Assembly: GCA_951640165.1 (NCBI GenBank)
Contig: OX621245.1
Location: forward strand, 18,964,330-19,028,329
Direction of reading: 5' to 3'
DNA: 64,000 nucleotides
Source: Pseudoips prasinana
Lineage: Eukaryota; Arthropoda; Insecta; Lepidoptera; Nolidae
A model generated the notes under the pieces. The model worked only from the letters and a program-made list of their open reading frames with translations, did no database searches and was not told the DNA's origin. A program made the translations under genes and the position numbers. Below are positions 34,283-46,984 of this stretch, in pieces (within the stretch, counting starts at the first letter, position 1; every line of letters begins with the position of its first letter).

Positions 34283-34585
34283 ATGATATTATGAACCTCA
34301 ATATAATTTTTGAAGACCTATCCATAGATCCCCACATGTATGGTTAGATTTTTTTTTTTTTAATTCATTTCTAAGTCTGGGGAACCCTTAAATTTTATTG
34401 TTTCTTTTCTATTTTCGTGTGTAAATCTTAATGCGGTTCACGGAATACATCTGCTTACCAAGTTTCGACAGTATAGTTCTTATAGTTTCGGAAAAAAGTG
34501 GCTGTGACATACGGACGGACAGACAGACACACATGACAAATTCATAAGGTTTCCGTTTTTTGCCGTTTGGCTACGAAACCCTAAA
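34283..34585 (-). repeat. Truncated AGGGTTCCGTAGCC-type repeat
   Basis: Inverted relative of the start of 2011-2600. On the minus strand it begins with AGGGTTTCGTAGCC near 34584 and has the TGTCTGTCTGTCCGTCCG run near 34513-34530. It breaks off around 34283. Confidence 0.7.
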
Positions 34586-34587
34586 AA

Positions 34588-35053
34588 TGGCAACTATTCC
34601 GCATCAAACTAAAGAAGAATCACGTAAATCGGTTTTTGGAATCTCAGCGTAATAGGTAAAAAGTGCGCTTGTGCTAAAGGTGCGCCTACATGCGCTTCCA
34701 AAAACGAGCTTGTACGCGCGTATTTAACGCTAGTCGTCTGAAATTGTTCTTTATGTTCATGCCAAGACACACTTGAACAGTATGAGTCTAGCTAGACTGC
34801 CTAAGATTTAAAAACGTCTGTGACAAAGACAATTACATCGTCCACATAAACACAATTTTTCATACAAAAATGTCCATAAAATTAAAACTACTGGGCCAAA
34901 CTGTATAAAATTTTTATGGGACCAAATGGCAACTATTTCGCATCAAACTAAATAAGAATCACATAAATCGGATCATAAATCTCCGAGTAATCGGTGTAAA
35001 TACATAAAAAAAAAACCGGTGAACTTGAGAACCTCCTCCTTTTGAAGTCGGTT
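34588..35053 (+). repeat. Dispersed repeat ending in AAGTCGGTTA
   Basis: Contains CATCAAACTAAAGAAGAATC twice (near 34603 and 34941) and ends CCTCCTCCTTTTGAAGTCGG. A shorter diverged relative is at 47300-47475. Class unknown. Confidence 0.55.
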
Positions 35054-35751
35054 AATAATAGATCTAACATTTGGCTGGTTTCCGAGACTTGTTTGAGGAC
35101 ATTACATTTGTAATAACTATGTACCTTTAACGCTGTTTTAGGTTTTAATGATTACTATTTCCAAGATTATGATGTTTATTTACGAAGTACGAAGTATTCC
35201 TGTGTGTATATGTATACACACAGGAATACTTTTTAACCTCCTCCGCATTAGCGTAGTAACTTTGCGAGGTAATATTTTAGTACACGGTGAAACTAAAATA
35301 AATGAGTTTTGAGTATAGTATTGCCATACCAAATGTTGACAGTATTATGAGAACATTACCAATACAATAACTTTTAGAATACCTTTAATTTAACGCTTTA
35401 TGTATTTTGTTATCATTAAAAGTTACGATGAGTGTTTAATTTCTTTTCTGGGAGATCTACAAAAAATAACAAACTGTATAAGTTTGAACTAAATAAGTCA
35501 GCAAAACTTCACAGTTAAATAACATAAGATAACATTAAAATAACAATTTGTACGGTGGTCGTCACCTTGTAAGGAAAAAATACTGTATGCTTTTCATTAA
35601 AAATGAAAAGCATTTACAAGGTGATATTATTAATATTCACAAGTATGCTATTATCGATATTTTTCCTTTGAATATTCGTCACTAATTCAATGAGTTCAGT
35701 ATTAATTTATGCTGTATAAAGATATTTATTGAAACATATTTTCAATTTTTA
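35054..35751. other. Non-coding DNA with small hairpins
   Basis: A short inverted repeat (AAGTATTCCTGTGTGTATA and complement) at 35195-35232 and another near 35583-35615. Nothing else. Confidence 0.5.
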
Positions 35752-35756
35752 AGGAA

Positions 35757-36185
35757 GGGCACAGCGTTCATTCGCTCAAAAAGCAGTCCGACTGGGGAAG
35801 TACCTCCACCTTACAGAAGATATTCTTTATAGGTAAAAAAGGAACATGCTCTGAAATCATTGACAGTTTTAAAACTGCAAATATTAGTGTCCCTTTATTT
35901 ATTAATAATGTGCATAAGGAAACTTGTGAGAAGCATATAGTGGCCTATATAAAAAGCAAAACAAACGTTGAAATTACGTTACACAAGATCGAACCCAAGG
36001 AACAGAAACAATACAACTCATATAAAATGTATGTTCCTAAGGATAAATTGAGTTTGTTTTTGGACTGCAACTTATGGCCCGATGGTGTAACCTTCCGGCG
36101 TTTTGTGGATTTCAACAGACGAGATTTAGACAAACGTAAAACAAAAACATCTGAGACTAGTGCAAAAATCAATATAAATGGGTAG
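35757..36185 (+). pseudogene. LINE ORF1 C-terminal fragment
   Basis: An open frame with no start of its own runs to TAG at 36183. It includes VPKDKLSLFLDCNLWPDGV and TFRRF, a pattern I associate with the C-terminal part of gag-like ORF1 proteins of insect LINEs, which bind the element RNA. No zinc knuckle remains in this part. The upstream portion is missing, so the copy is 5'-truncated. Confidence 0.6.
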
Positions 36186-39011
36186 TACAACTAACAACGA
36201 AGGTTTAAAATTAATTACTTTCAATTGTAAATCCTTTTAAAGATCCTCAGAATGTGTAAAACGGCTTTGCTTATCTGCTGATATTATTGCGATACAAGAA
36301 ACGTGGCTCTTGCCACACGAGATACCTGAACTCGGTAAAGTAAGCAGTGACTTTGGATTTTGCGGCAAATCTGCGGTAGACCTAACAAGCGGTGTACTGC
36401 GCGGGCGGCCGTACGGCGGCGTAGCGCTTCTGTGGAGAAACAGTAAGTGTAACTATGTGTCTGTGATTCCGTGTCAGAGTGACCGAATAAGTGCCATTAA
36501 GGTCTGTGTTTCGGAACGGTTAATACTAGTTTTTTCTATATATATGCCGACGGACTCTGCTGACAATCTCTTGGAATTTGTACAATGTTTAAGCGAAATA
36601 ACGTCAATAATTGAGAATAATAACATTGAAAATGTATTTATTTTAGGGGACTTTAATGCTCACCCGGGGGAAATGTTTGGCAATGAACTTCAAAACTTTT
36701 GTAATGAACAGAACTGGACTTGTGTCGACCTAAAAATTTTGGGTTCAAATTCACATACCCATACTTTTGTGAGTGAAGCGCACGGTAGCCGCAGATGGCT
36801 GGACCATTGTGTTGTTACGGATGCTGCATTAATCACGGTGTCGTCAGTAAAGGTTTGCTACGACATTTTCTGGTCAGATCACTATCCAGTTGAGATACAA
36901 TGTAACATAAAGTCAGCTAGTCGAACCAGTACGCCACAGCTCACCAAAACAAATAAAGTTCTATGGGGTAACAGGGACTTAAGTCAAACCGAACAATATA
37001 CAAAATATTGTAACAATAAACTAAGGGAATTTGGCTTCCCTCAAGAATTCCAACACTGTAGTAATAGTATGTGTAGTGATAGTGGAAAGGATCACTTGGC
37101 AGCGATAGATACGCTTTATGGTGACATTGTAGCAGTGTTACAGGAGGCTGCTGTGGACAGCTATGTAGGTAGTGGCGGTCGACACCGCGGTCGTCATATT
37201 GTCGGCTGGAACAAGTATGTTCGTGATGCGCACAGGGAGGCTAGACATAAGTTTTTAACCTGGGTGTGCGATGGTCGACCTAGTAGTGGTAATATTTATA
37301 ATGATATGTATCACTCAAGAAAACAGTTCAAAAGTGCCCTACATTACTGTCAGAGTCACCAAGAACAAATAAAAATGAATATTTTAGCTGCCAAACACAA
37401 AAATAAAGACTTTAAAGGATTTTGGCAGCAAACTAAACATTTGAACCCAAAGCCTGGCCTCCCTGTCAGTATCAACGGCATCAGCGATCCCAAAGACATT
37501 GCTGACATGTTTAGATGTCACTTTCAAGTGGAGTCTCCGCTAAAAGGTGACCAGACCAGGGATGCTGAGATCGTCATGTCAGAGGTGCCTGAGCGTGTCA
37601 CAGCAAAACAAGTGGCTCTAATAATAAAGGGCATGACTCGAGGAAAGTCGCCCGGACACGACGGTCTCAGTATCGAGCATTTTCAGCATGCGGGGCCACA
37701 CCTCTCGAGGCTTTTGGGGCTGTTATTTACGCTCTGTATAAGGCATTCCTACCTGCCGGCTGGGCTGATGAAGACGGTGGTAGTGCCGATAATTAAAAAC
37801 AAGACGGGAGATAATTCCGACAAGTGCAACTACCACCCGATATCATTAGCTACAACCACAGCTAAGGTGCTTGATGGTCTGCTTGAGAAACAGCTGAAAG
37901 AACACCTCAATTTGCATGACGCACAGTTTGGCTTCAGGCCAGGACTTTCGACAGAATGTGCAGTTATGTCTCTCAAGCAGACCGTCAGGTATTACACAGA
38001 CAGGAGAACGCCGGTGTATGCAGCCTTTCTTGACCTCTCCAAAGCATTTGACCTGGTTAGATATGATATTCTCTGGAATAAGTTGAAGAATGAAGGTGTG
38101 CCGGCTCAGTTAATTAATATATTTAAATATTGGTATGGCCACCAAACTAACCAGGTCAAATGGCTTGGTGAACTTTCTGACGAGTACGGGTTGAGGTGTG
38201 GGGTGAGGCAGGGGGGTTAACCTCGCCTTCACTCTTCAACTTGTACGTGAACGGGCTGATTGTTGAGCTGAGCGACACCGGTGTAGGATGCTCAATTGAT
38301 GGTCACTGTATCAACAGTATTAGTTACGCAGACGATATGGTGTTGCTCTGCCCATCAAAAGCCGCTCTCAGGAAGCTGATAAGCGTGTGTGAAGAGTATG
38401 CGAGGGTTCACGGCCTCTTGTACAATTGCAAAAAAAGTGAGCTCCTGGTATTTCAAGCCAAGGGTCGTAAACTGGGGGTTGTGACACCTGTGCTGCTTAA
38501 CGCAGTCGCTCTTCAAAGAGTGAGCGAGTTTAAAAACCTCGGCCATGTGGTCACCGAGGATTTAAAAGATGACTCTGACATCGAAAGGGAGAGGAGAGCG
38601 ATGGTGGTCCGCTGTAACATGTTGGCATGCAGATTCGCGAGGTGTAGCTTGGGGGTAAAGATCGCTCTTTTTAAAGCGTTCTGCCAAACTCTCTACACCT
38701 GCAGTCTGTGGGTCAATTACACGCAGCGGGCCATCAACGCTCTCCGAGTACAATACAACAACGCGTTCAGGGTGCTGGTGGGGCTCCCACGCTTCTGTAG
38801 TGCGTCTGCGATGTTTGCGCACGCCCACACAGACGGCTTTCACGCGGTGCTGAGGCGCCGGATAGCTTCGCTGATGTTTCGTACGCGTGGGAGCCCCAAC
38901 ACCATCCTGAACGTCCTCTGTCAGAAGATAGACAGTCCCATTCTGGGGCACTGGGTTCAAGTACAAGTGCGTGTACCTGTAGCCCCAGAATGTGGCAGAT
39001 ATTTAAATTAA
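36178..39011 (+). pseudogene. LINE ORF2: endonuclease plus reverse transcriptase, two lesions
   Basis: Target-primed retrotransposition enzyme. ATG 36178 overlaps the ORF1 stop (ATGGGTAG). Endonuclease (APE type): LITFNC, IIAIQETWL, ILGDFNAHPG and WSDHYPV at about 36205-36885. RT: TRGKSPGHDGLS, the motif PVYAAFLDLSKAFDLV near 38010-38055, GVRQGG near 38199, and the YADD active site in SISYADDMVLL near 38320. Two lesions: TAA at 36238 (codon 21), and a -1 shift at 38206-38220 where a G run is six long and seven would restore the frame into LTSPSLFNLY. The rest is open to 39011. The ORF is otherwise well preserved, so this is a fairly recent copy, or one lesion could be an assembly error. Confidence 0.93.
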
Positions 39012-39303
39012 ATTAATTACTTTTTATGACTAACATAGTTTTTAAGATGTAATTTACTAACAATATTATGGGCCAAGTGTCTGAAATTTTTTAATAATAA
39101 CATTAATAACTTTAATGTTGTGTTTCCGCGTGTGAGTAAGGTCGCCAGAGCTCATTGAGGTGGGGGGGAGGGACAGCAAACTTGTTTGCTAACTCTTAAA
39201 GGCCGGCAACGCACCCGTGACACCTCTGGTGTTGCGAGTGTCCATGGGCGACGGTGACTAACCATCAGGTGACCCGCTTGCTCGTTTGATGACATAAAAA
39301 AAC

Positions 39304-41185
39304 AAAAATAAATTTATCATTAATGCAGATTACTTAATATGTTGTTGAATAACATTAACTGATTATGTACTTGTAACCGCATACTGATACTCACAGTTAT
39401 TGTAATAAGATAAGGATTCACGGACCTAGTGCAGCGTATTTAACATTCCAAAGTACGTTAAAACTTTAGATAAAGATGCATTATGTAAAATATAACAATT
39501 GATTACATTCTCTGACAAAATCGGAGACGTTCTCAATAAAGGCCAGGTCAGAAGTACCCTATAACGACGAGCATGTATTATGAACAATATAATTACAGTA
39601 AACAAGGCAAAGGAGGTGTGCAACGATCGTAACAAATGAAAATCCGTTATCTCTGCCAATTCTTCTCGGAAACAGACGTCAGTCTATGTATATATGTTTA
39701 GATATTTCTCTATTGGTTTTTGATTTTACTCATTTTAGAAAAACCGCATCGTTAATGCCTGTACCTAAACATACTAAATATTTTATTTATTTATAATATT
39801 ATAAGATTGATACAAAAATTACTAGAATATTTAAAAAGTAATAATAGATATTACATTTATATTCTTTATTATTTTTATTTATCAAACAAGTTAAATTGTT
39901 TTATATTAGAAGCGTAAGTTATTCATTTAAGGAGTACATAAGTACAGTACTTATGTACGGAAAATTAGTGGTTGCATGAATCAATATTGAAATATAATAT
40001 AAATTGTTATATTTCCATAGAAGCGTAAGTGATGTATTTAAAAGGTAATTAAACAATTTATAAATATATAATTTATTTCAATTTAAAAAATTATTGTCGA
40101 AGTTGAATTGTCAATGAATCATCAACCAGCAGTGAAATCGAGTTACATACATAACACATTAATTACCTGTTTGTTTATTAAGCCGGCAAAAAAAATATGT
40201 TAATACTTATTTTAGCTACATTTTCTTGATAACATTTCTGTACTGTTACAGAAATGTTAACAAGAATAGAATACCTACATGGGTGTTGCTAATTCGCTCG
40301 TTGGTCTCAAAGAAATTGACGCTGGATGATTGCAAATGTCGGATTATTACAATTATTAATGCAAGCGAGTGAAACTAAATCGCGCCCGTCATATAGAGCT
40401 CCGTCGACCTAGTAAACATATTGTACCATATATCATTACAGTTTATGTAAAAATAATGTATTCCGAGTGTATTTTTAGTCGGGGAAGTACCCTAAACCAT
40501 GTAAAGTTTACTAGTAGTGCCGAAGCCCTCCATATAGACGTTGATTTGTACCAAATTAATTTTATTATTTAAGTTAATTCGTAAGTGCTCCAACAATCCA
40601 GTTAGCATATGTCGGCACTAAAAATTGTAGTTGTGATGCTGGTAGATGACTGCACCAAACGGGACGCCATTGCCACCAACACGTTCTGTGAGGCAGTCGT
40701 GGTCTTGAATCGTTGAGGCATGGAATTGGCGCCGTTAGGCGGTTGCCCAACTCCCCTTCGGGTCTGCGGTGACAAGTAGCTCCGGTACAGAAAACAAGTA
40801 GCTCCGGGAACAGTGACAGCTATCTGTTTATGACGCAGTCGCTGTGCCATAAACAGAAACCAGTAACCATGAAGGACACGTAACTGTCCTCTCGCTGTAT
40901 ATCGATGATATAGTATGCTATCCCGTATGTATATCCCCAGAACACATATTCAACATACTCAATAGGAGGTCCTTAAAAAACAGCAATAACTGTAGGAAGC
41001 TACAGACGATATCCGGCATTTTATATAACCTCTGTCCCGTATGAGTCGGATCCCATCTATGGCGGCCCTTAAATTTAATCGCCATTTATCATGATCTATA
41101 CGCGACAGGGACATTCCAAATACTTGATACATAACACATAAACATACATGTTATGATTATTGAAAATATGTGAATATATTATCTG
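39304..41185. other. Non-coding DNA
   Basis: AT-rich to 40590. A less AT-rich piece at 40600-40850 looks like LINE 3' untranslated sequence but is not identified. A small palindrome with GTACATAAGTAC lies near 39930-39958. Confidence 0.45.
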
Positions 41186-41360
41186 TTGTTGGTTCTCAAG
41201 TGGCGATCACGAACCGGAAGGCTCAGCGTAGGCAGGCCCCCTACAAGATGGACTGATGATCTTGTGAGGGTCACAGGACACCGCTGGATGCGTATAGCGC
41301 AAGACCGCCAATTATTGAGATCTTTGGGGAAACCTTCGTCTATGTTGATTTTATGATGAT
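41186..41360 (+). mobile_element. RTE-type LINE C-terminal fragment
   Basis: In one frame: SVGRPPTRWTDDLVRVTGHR, then WMRIAQDRQLLRSLGKP. This matches the end of RTE-clade ORFs, and the same motif is at 11731-11846. It ends near ATGATGATAT instead of a long TGA tail. Confidence 0.78.
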
Positions 41361-41461
41361 ATTATTAACTTGGTTTTTAAATTATCAATCCCTGTGACAT
41401 CGTTACTAATGTCCCAAATTGTTAAGGGTTATCAATAATAATAAATAGAATATTTAATAGA

Positions 41462-41495
41462 TTTATTGTAAACAAATACATTAGACATATTTATT
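41462..41495 (-). promoter_or_regulatory. Polyadenylation signals of the first transporter
   Basis: AATAAA occurs on the minus strand at 41490-41495 and 41462-41467, 66 to 99 bases after the stop at 41561. This placement fits the 3' end of the transporter mRNA. Confidence 0.5.
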
Positions 41496-41560
41496 TATAC
41501 AACTAGACAGGAAATATATGCTATAGTGACAAATAATTAGTCCAATAGTATAATAGCCTT

Positions 41561-44500
41561 CTAACATTGACTAGGGACATAATTATCCGTTTTTTTACTA
41601 ATAAATGCTTTAGAAGCGTCTGCATCAAATTCAGGAGCATCATTGAAAGAGTTCTCAATCTCTTGCAAAGTCTTGTCCTTGGTTTCTGGTAAATATATAT
41701 ACAATATTATTGCAAAGAAAGTAGTTGATACTCCATAAAAGAAGAATGTACCGTGGTAACCAAACACATCAAATACTAGAGGTGATAATTTAAGTACAGT
41801 TGCCATCAATAATTCCGAGAACAATGTCAAGATGAGCAAAGAAGAACTTTTATATCTTAAAAATATAATTTCTCCAAATATTGTCGACGGCATAATCATC
41901 GGGCCACAAGTTATCGCAACGGAAAACGATGTTAAAAGAACTATAGAAATTATGTTATTTTCTTTAATAACATTTAAAGAAATTAAGTAAAGATACACAG
42001 ATATCAAAAATAGGAACGCAATTCCTATTGCTGAAGACGATAAAAGCAAAGTTCTTCTATTTAATAATTTTGATAAGACACATCCGATCTGCATACCAAG
42101 GATAGTAACAGCGTCTAAAATAAGCATGCCAGTATATGCTGCCGCCTCACTACCCGTTATTTTAGAAATCAATTTAACTGCATACATAGAGCAGACTAGT
42201 TTTCCTGAAAAGTGGTACAGTGACATAACCGTCATTGATAGAAGAAGCGGTTTGTAAAACTGTTTTGTAGTTACCGTTTCTTTAATGACTACTAGTGAAA
42301 TAAAATATTTATTTTTCTTACGGTCCGCCTTTTTCTTGAGATATTCTTTCTGAGATTTTATGAGGCTGTCAAGTTCTTCCTCAGATTCTTTATCAAAACC
42401 TTTCAACCAATGATGTGCCGTGGAACACTCCTCGAAACGTCCGTTCATCGCTAGCCACGACGGAGATTCAGGCATGATTATAGCAGACAGCGAATATATA
42501 CAACAGACGAACGCAATTATAGCTATATTTTTCCAATGACTAAATGTTCCTGTTACATTTGCGATCCACACTCCCCAGAAAAATATAGAAGATTCAATCA
42601 TCATGAAAACTCCTCGATACCGAGGTGATGAGTACTCTGTTATAATGACTATAAGAATAGTCATATTGCTGGCTAAGGTGACACCTTGTAGGATTTCGCT
42701 AATCAAAAGCTGTAAAGGGGTAGTGCTGCAGTAAAAAACAATGAAGCTAACGATTGTCAATACAGTTACAAGTAAGAATGGTTTTTTTCTTCCAATAAGC
42801 CCAGCGAGTATTGGTAGGATGATCACCCATGGCAGTGAGCTGTACCCGATCAAGGATGCTGAAAAGAAAATATAAATGAAATTAGACCGACGAATTACAA
42901 ACAATTGCCCTGTATTTTAACATGTGTTAACATGTTTGTTGTTAACATGTGTTAAAAATGCATAAAATCTGCTTTAATAATTAATTTAGTTTAACGTAAT
43001 AATAGTATTCAAATTAGTTTAATATGAATAAATAAAATATGTATATATCTTTGCTCTAAATTCGTCTAGACATAACAGTAAACATTCTAAATACGGAACA
43101 CATATTGACGGTATTACGACATTTCGAAGACTCACGTTACGCTAAGAGAGATGGCTACGGGAAAGACAGTCTCGCTATTCATTATTTTAGAGAAGGTAAA
43201 TTATTACCCTACCTTACCTTACTAAACCTTGTTCTGGTATTCTCCATCTTCTTCCTCCTACTAATTTCAGTAAGAGTTACAAAATGAAAAATACGAAATC
43301 TTTTAGTACTTGCTGTTTCAAACATTTATTCCGAGTGTTTCGTAACCAAAATCTAAATAGAACAATATTTTCTGGAATCGGTTTACTTTTTAAGGCTTAG
43401 GAAGTTAAAGTTCTCAGTGTTGTATAACTTGACCCATAATCTTCATTATTAACATTTGCAACACCGTGCCGTATTTAAGCGTGTTCTAGATGTAAAAAAT
43501 GACAAACTTCAAAATCCATACTTCTAATCCCCATATCCATACATCAAAAGACTTTTTATTTCAAAGGAAAATGATAGGTTTAATTACTGAGTCTTAACGA
43601 TCACCACAAAACCAAGCTTTTCGCTGTGGTGAAGAGTAATCCATAGCAATTTATTTTGTCTATTGAATTAATAAAGAATTAAAGAGTTATAATTACTTAA
43701 CCAAGATTCCATCTCGCTTGTAAGGGGGTTGATTGAATTGACTTCCTTTTTTAGTTGTGGTATGAAGACTGTTGGTGCTCCGAAACATAGTCCCAACACG
43801 AAGTATATTGATGTCACCACTATGCAAACGTATAGCTGTAAGGATACATGTTATTAGAATATGCTTTACATAATGTCACACTCAAATTAATCCAATTCCG
43901 GTTATATAAGCACCTTCTATAAGGTATATAACCCGTGCTGTGCGCATCGGTCCGTAAACGATCGGTGAGGTTAAATACTTGTACGCCGCTTGTGTCTATA
44001 GATGACAGCAAAGAAGTCGTTTAATGGATAGGGCCGCTCGTGTACCCGTATGTATCGAGCACTTTAGGATGGCTGTAGTCATAAGATGCTCCGACATAGC
44101 TTATCGACTGATATCGACTGACGAGCTATGTCAGAGGTAAGCGGCTCAAACAACTCTTCAACTCTCTAACATAAGGGTAACCACGACCCATACGAATAAA
44201 TAAAAAACTTTGATAGTTTTTTATCTATTCGGAGCGCGGGTAACCGTTGTTTTAATATGGATCTGGTATTTATTCATATGGGTTGTGGTTACCCTTAAAT
44301 CAAATCAAAGCAATGAATTTTGATTTGATTTAAGGAGAACCACACCCCATACGAATAAATAAAAACTTGAAATAGTTTATTATTTATTCATAGCGTGATA
44401 GGGTAACCGTTGTTTATTGGATCTCACAAGTAGTGCGTAGACTGGCTTAATACTTAACCACTGGACCAACCTCGGACGATGCTCGTAGTAGGATAGTGAT

Positions 44501-45563
44501 CCACTAGACCAAGAGTCCACTCTAAGCACCATTTGTGTGATCCATATCCAATTGTTCAAAGCAGTAATCATGCTCATCACACAAATTCAGGGTCACCCTT
44601 GACTTGGTACGAGGAACACGATTAAAGTCATGGGTGACCCCGACATTGTGTGATCAGCACGATTATTTGTTCTGTTATGTATCTAGTTAGAAATATGTTA
44701 GTATGACTGTCATGTCTATGGTTCCATAGGCAGTTAGTTCGGGGTTAGATTAGTTTTTCCAAGATATTTATTGATTTATAGAAGCCCCAGTAGCAATGCA
44801 CCTTATATACTGCTCTCACGTGCAGTCAAATTACAGCTACCTTTAGTATTCTAAATACATAATGATTTACTTGTATTACGCAATAACACAAAGGTAACAA
44901 AGTTACTAATAATAATAGATGCGGAACTAAACACTATTTCAGTTAAATATTGTAGAAATTGAACTTATCTCATAAATTGTGGATCACAGTTAACAATTAT
45001 CTGTTTCATAGTAAATAATATTAATAACATCGACCCTTTTTCTGCTTCCGGTTGCAGATCCAATTCTTTATATTTTTAAATATATATATTTGTTATTTTA
45101 TGGTGCAAAATGTTTTAAATAAGAAAAGTATGATTAAAGGACAATAATAATAACATCTCTAGAGGCTTTCGCTAGATCACTGGGTCAAGGGTCGGATACA
45201 AAAGGCGGCAATAATGGGATCGGCACGCATTGTGAGGAGGTCGCTTACTCTGTCGCCCTGACCACCGCACCGGCGGCCTAGGACGTCAAACCCCACTACT
45301 GGAGGAACTCTGTTTTTTTTCATATTTATTTATATATTATTGTGTTCTTTTTGTATCAATATTATAAATAAAAATATGTAAAAAGTAAGAAATTAAATAA
45401 AAATTTGGAATAATAAGAAATAAAGACATGTAAATAAAATTTAAAAAATATGGTTACTGACCTGTCTTAGAAACGGGCGATGTGATTTTCTCGCGTGTGC
45501 TGTACATTTGCCACTGTTACAGATCACCTCACCATCATAACCGCACATTTCACATTGCTCCAT
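41561..45563 (-). CDS. Tret1-like MFS sugar transporter, copy A (3 exons, 512 aa)
   Basis: Insect facilitated sugar transporters move trehalose or hexoses through 12 membrane helices in the plasma membrane. Inferred exons: 45462-45563, 43697-43835 and 41561-42858. Splice sites: CAG|GTCAGT to TTACAG|CTATAC (phase 0) and TTAA|GTAATT to TTTCAG|CATCC (phase 1). ATG 45563 is the first in frame after a stop. Exon 1 is cysteine-rich (MEQCEMCGYDGEVICN). Exon 2 encodes TM1 (YFVLGLCFGAPTVFIPQ). Kept motifs: GRK 103-105, SPRYRG 158-163, PESPSW 210-215, NRR 347-349, PETKDKTLQEIE 471-482. The TM7 motif QQxSGxN is replaced by YHFSGKLVC (295-303). Paralogue at 60175-63503. Substrate cannot be told from sequence. 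Confidence 0.9.
42859..43696 (-). other. Intron 2 of transporter A
   Basis: 838 bp with GT at 43696-43695 and AG at 42860-42859 on the minus strand. I see no mobile element in it. Confidence 0.75.
43915..44215 (+). mobile_element. 5S rRNA-derived SINE in intron 1 of transporter A
   Basis: Diverged copy of the 46985-47235 element. GATCGGTGAGGTTAAAT is the 5S-like part. The tail has ACAACTCTTCAACTCT and AAGGGTAACCACGACCC. Orientation is opposite to the host gene. The polymerase III internal control region is eroded. Confidence 0.65.
44173..44440. repeat. Inverted SINE tails
   Basis: AAGGGTAACCACGACCCATA at 44173 is mirrored by a complement ending at 44296, and a second partial copy runs from about 44332. 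Between them AAATCAAATCAAA and TTTGATTTGATTT face each other (44298-44331). These are inverted copies of the 5S-SINE tail. Confidence 0.6.
44441..45461. other. Rest of intron 1 of transporter A: SINE scraps and AT-rich DNA
   Basis: 44510-44760 contains fragments resembling the bodies of tRNA SINEs (TGTGTGATC near 44534 and 44650). 45165-45310 is a GC-richer unidentified segment followed by a T run, possibly a LINE 3' end. Nothing coding. Confidence 0.4.
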
Positions 45564-46055
45564 TTTATATTTTATAAACTCTCCATTTAACAATACTTCC
45601 AGTATTCAATTCTATTAGTTGTTCTACGACGAATGGCGTCTGGAACCAAATACAAAATGTTATATCAAAATAAATACGAAGTTTTCTTAAAATAGTTTAA
45701 CCTACACTACTAGCGAAACTTAACTACTGCTGCGTTCGGCATAGTATCAATTATTGGTACCGTATAATAAGTGTCTCATTAACACATTTAAGCAATTTAT
45801 TGATATGACGTAGACGTATTTTTTTCGCCCCTTCACACGTGATCAGGCCTGTATAAATATTTTATAGGCCTTTGTAATGTAAGCGCTTGTAAATAGTAAG
45901 AACATATTTGTAGTAATATAGATAAGTATACATCATTACTTTTAGTTACATAATTATAGATATTTAGGTAAACGGACTGTAAAAACATTTATATAAATCA
46001 TTTTACAATAGTATAATGATATTTAACTAGCTTGTTTTAAGTTATTCTCAAATAC
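45564..46055. other. Upstream DNA of transporter A
   Basis: The 5' untranslated sequence and promoter should lie here, but no TATA box or initiator can be singled out in AT-rich DNA. Confidence 0.4.
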
Positions 46056-46202
46056 TACTCTGTCAAGAAAGTACCGGGAAAAAATCAATAATATACAAAA
46101 TGTTTGTTATTCATCCAAATTTATTTTATCACCTTCAAAGTATGCTCCTTCAGAAACGATACACTTACGCCAACGAATAATCCATTCATCAAAACATTTT
46201 TT
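46056..46202 (-). mobile_element. 3' fragment of the 20818-22095 mariner family
   Basis: The end TACTCTGTCAAGAAAGTACC at 46056 is the same inverted repeat as in that mariner. Reading inward on the minus strand it encodes FDEWIIRWRKCIVS and GDKINLD before the stop. The remainder is lost. Confidence 0.9.
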
Positions 46203-46214
46203 GATTTGATTGTA

Positions 46215-46500
46215 TATTATGTTTAGGTTTAATTATCGAAATAGCTATATTTTACTACATATTGTCTGAATGGTTCTGTCTATATTAAGGTACGAATTGA
46301 ATATTATTATTATGACGGACCTTGTGTTTATAAAGATGGTCGCGCTTTATGGTACCACCGGATCCAATACGCCCCAACTGCGAAGACAGATCAGATAGAC
46401 AGACAGAAGGGTTCATCTACTACCGGTATCAACACGGCCCAGTTGAGACTATAACATAAAAGTTGGGGCCATATCGTGACAGCAAAATTATTAAGAAGAT
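46215..46500 (+). repeat. Unclassified dispersed repeat, copy 2
   Basis: Pairs with 11940-12200 through TTGTCTGAATGGTTCTGTCT and GGACCTTGTGTTTATAA. It adjoins the mariner fragment. Class unknown. Confidence 0.65.
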
Positions 46501-46984
46501 TTTTCTTATCCAATAAGTATGTACATATTAATAAGGTTTTTCTACCAGGTGTCCATAAAAATTACAAACCAATGGCTTAATTGTACTCATTTGTATCCAC
46601 CATGCATACATTGTATGTTTTGTGAGCGACAATTCGTGCCGCATAATTTTCTTGAATTAAATAATGGAGTTTGGTTACTTGCTATCTTATACAAAAAGTC
46701 ACGCCGAGTTATCGGCCATAATTTATGAAATAGTGCACCGTAACCACTAAAACTAAGTAGTAAAGGTGCTTTAAAAATTCTTTTTGTATTTATAATTAAA
46801 TTAGCTATGGTGTTGTATTGGTTAACTCACCAACGTCCAGACGTAATAATTGAACGTAGATATATTCAGTATAGAGGTTTTCAAAACATATACCTACAAC
46901 GAATAAGGCTGGATTTCCTAATGGATAATGCATTCTTAGGTAGAAATGAATACCCAGTTTTAAATTAAAATCATTTTAAATCAT
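46501..46984. other. Non-coding DNA
   Basis: Nothing recognised. Confidence 0.5.

Larger units (their letters stand above)
35752..39303 (+). mobile_element. Nearly complete LINE (5'-truncated ORF1, ORF2, 3' UTR)
   Basis: The order is partial ORF1 (to 36185), ORF2 with endonuclease and reverse transcriptase (36178-39011), and a 3' untranslated region. That region ends with AAGGTCGCCAGAGCTC, GGCCGGCAACGCACCC and a short A run at 39303. The ORF2 start overlaps the ORF1 stop. The family is jockey/CR1-like by its EN-RT layout, exact clade unresolved. The two ends also make up the short element at 29608-29916. Confidence 0.9.

Noticed and set aside
38562..38966. Minus-strand frame of 134 codons within the LINE ORF2
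   Set aside because: Shadow of the reverse transcriptase frame on the other strand.
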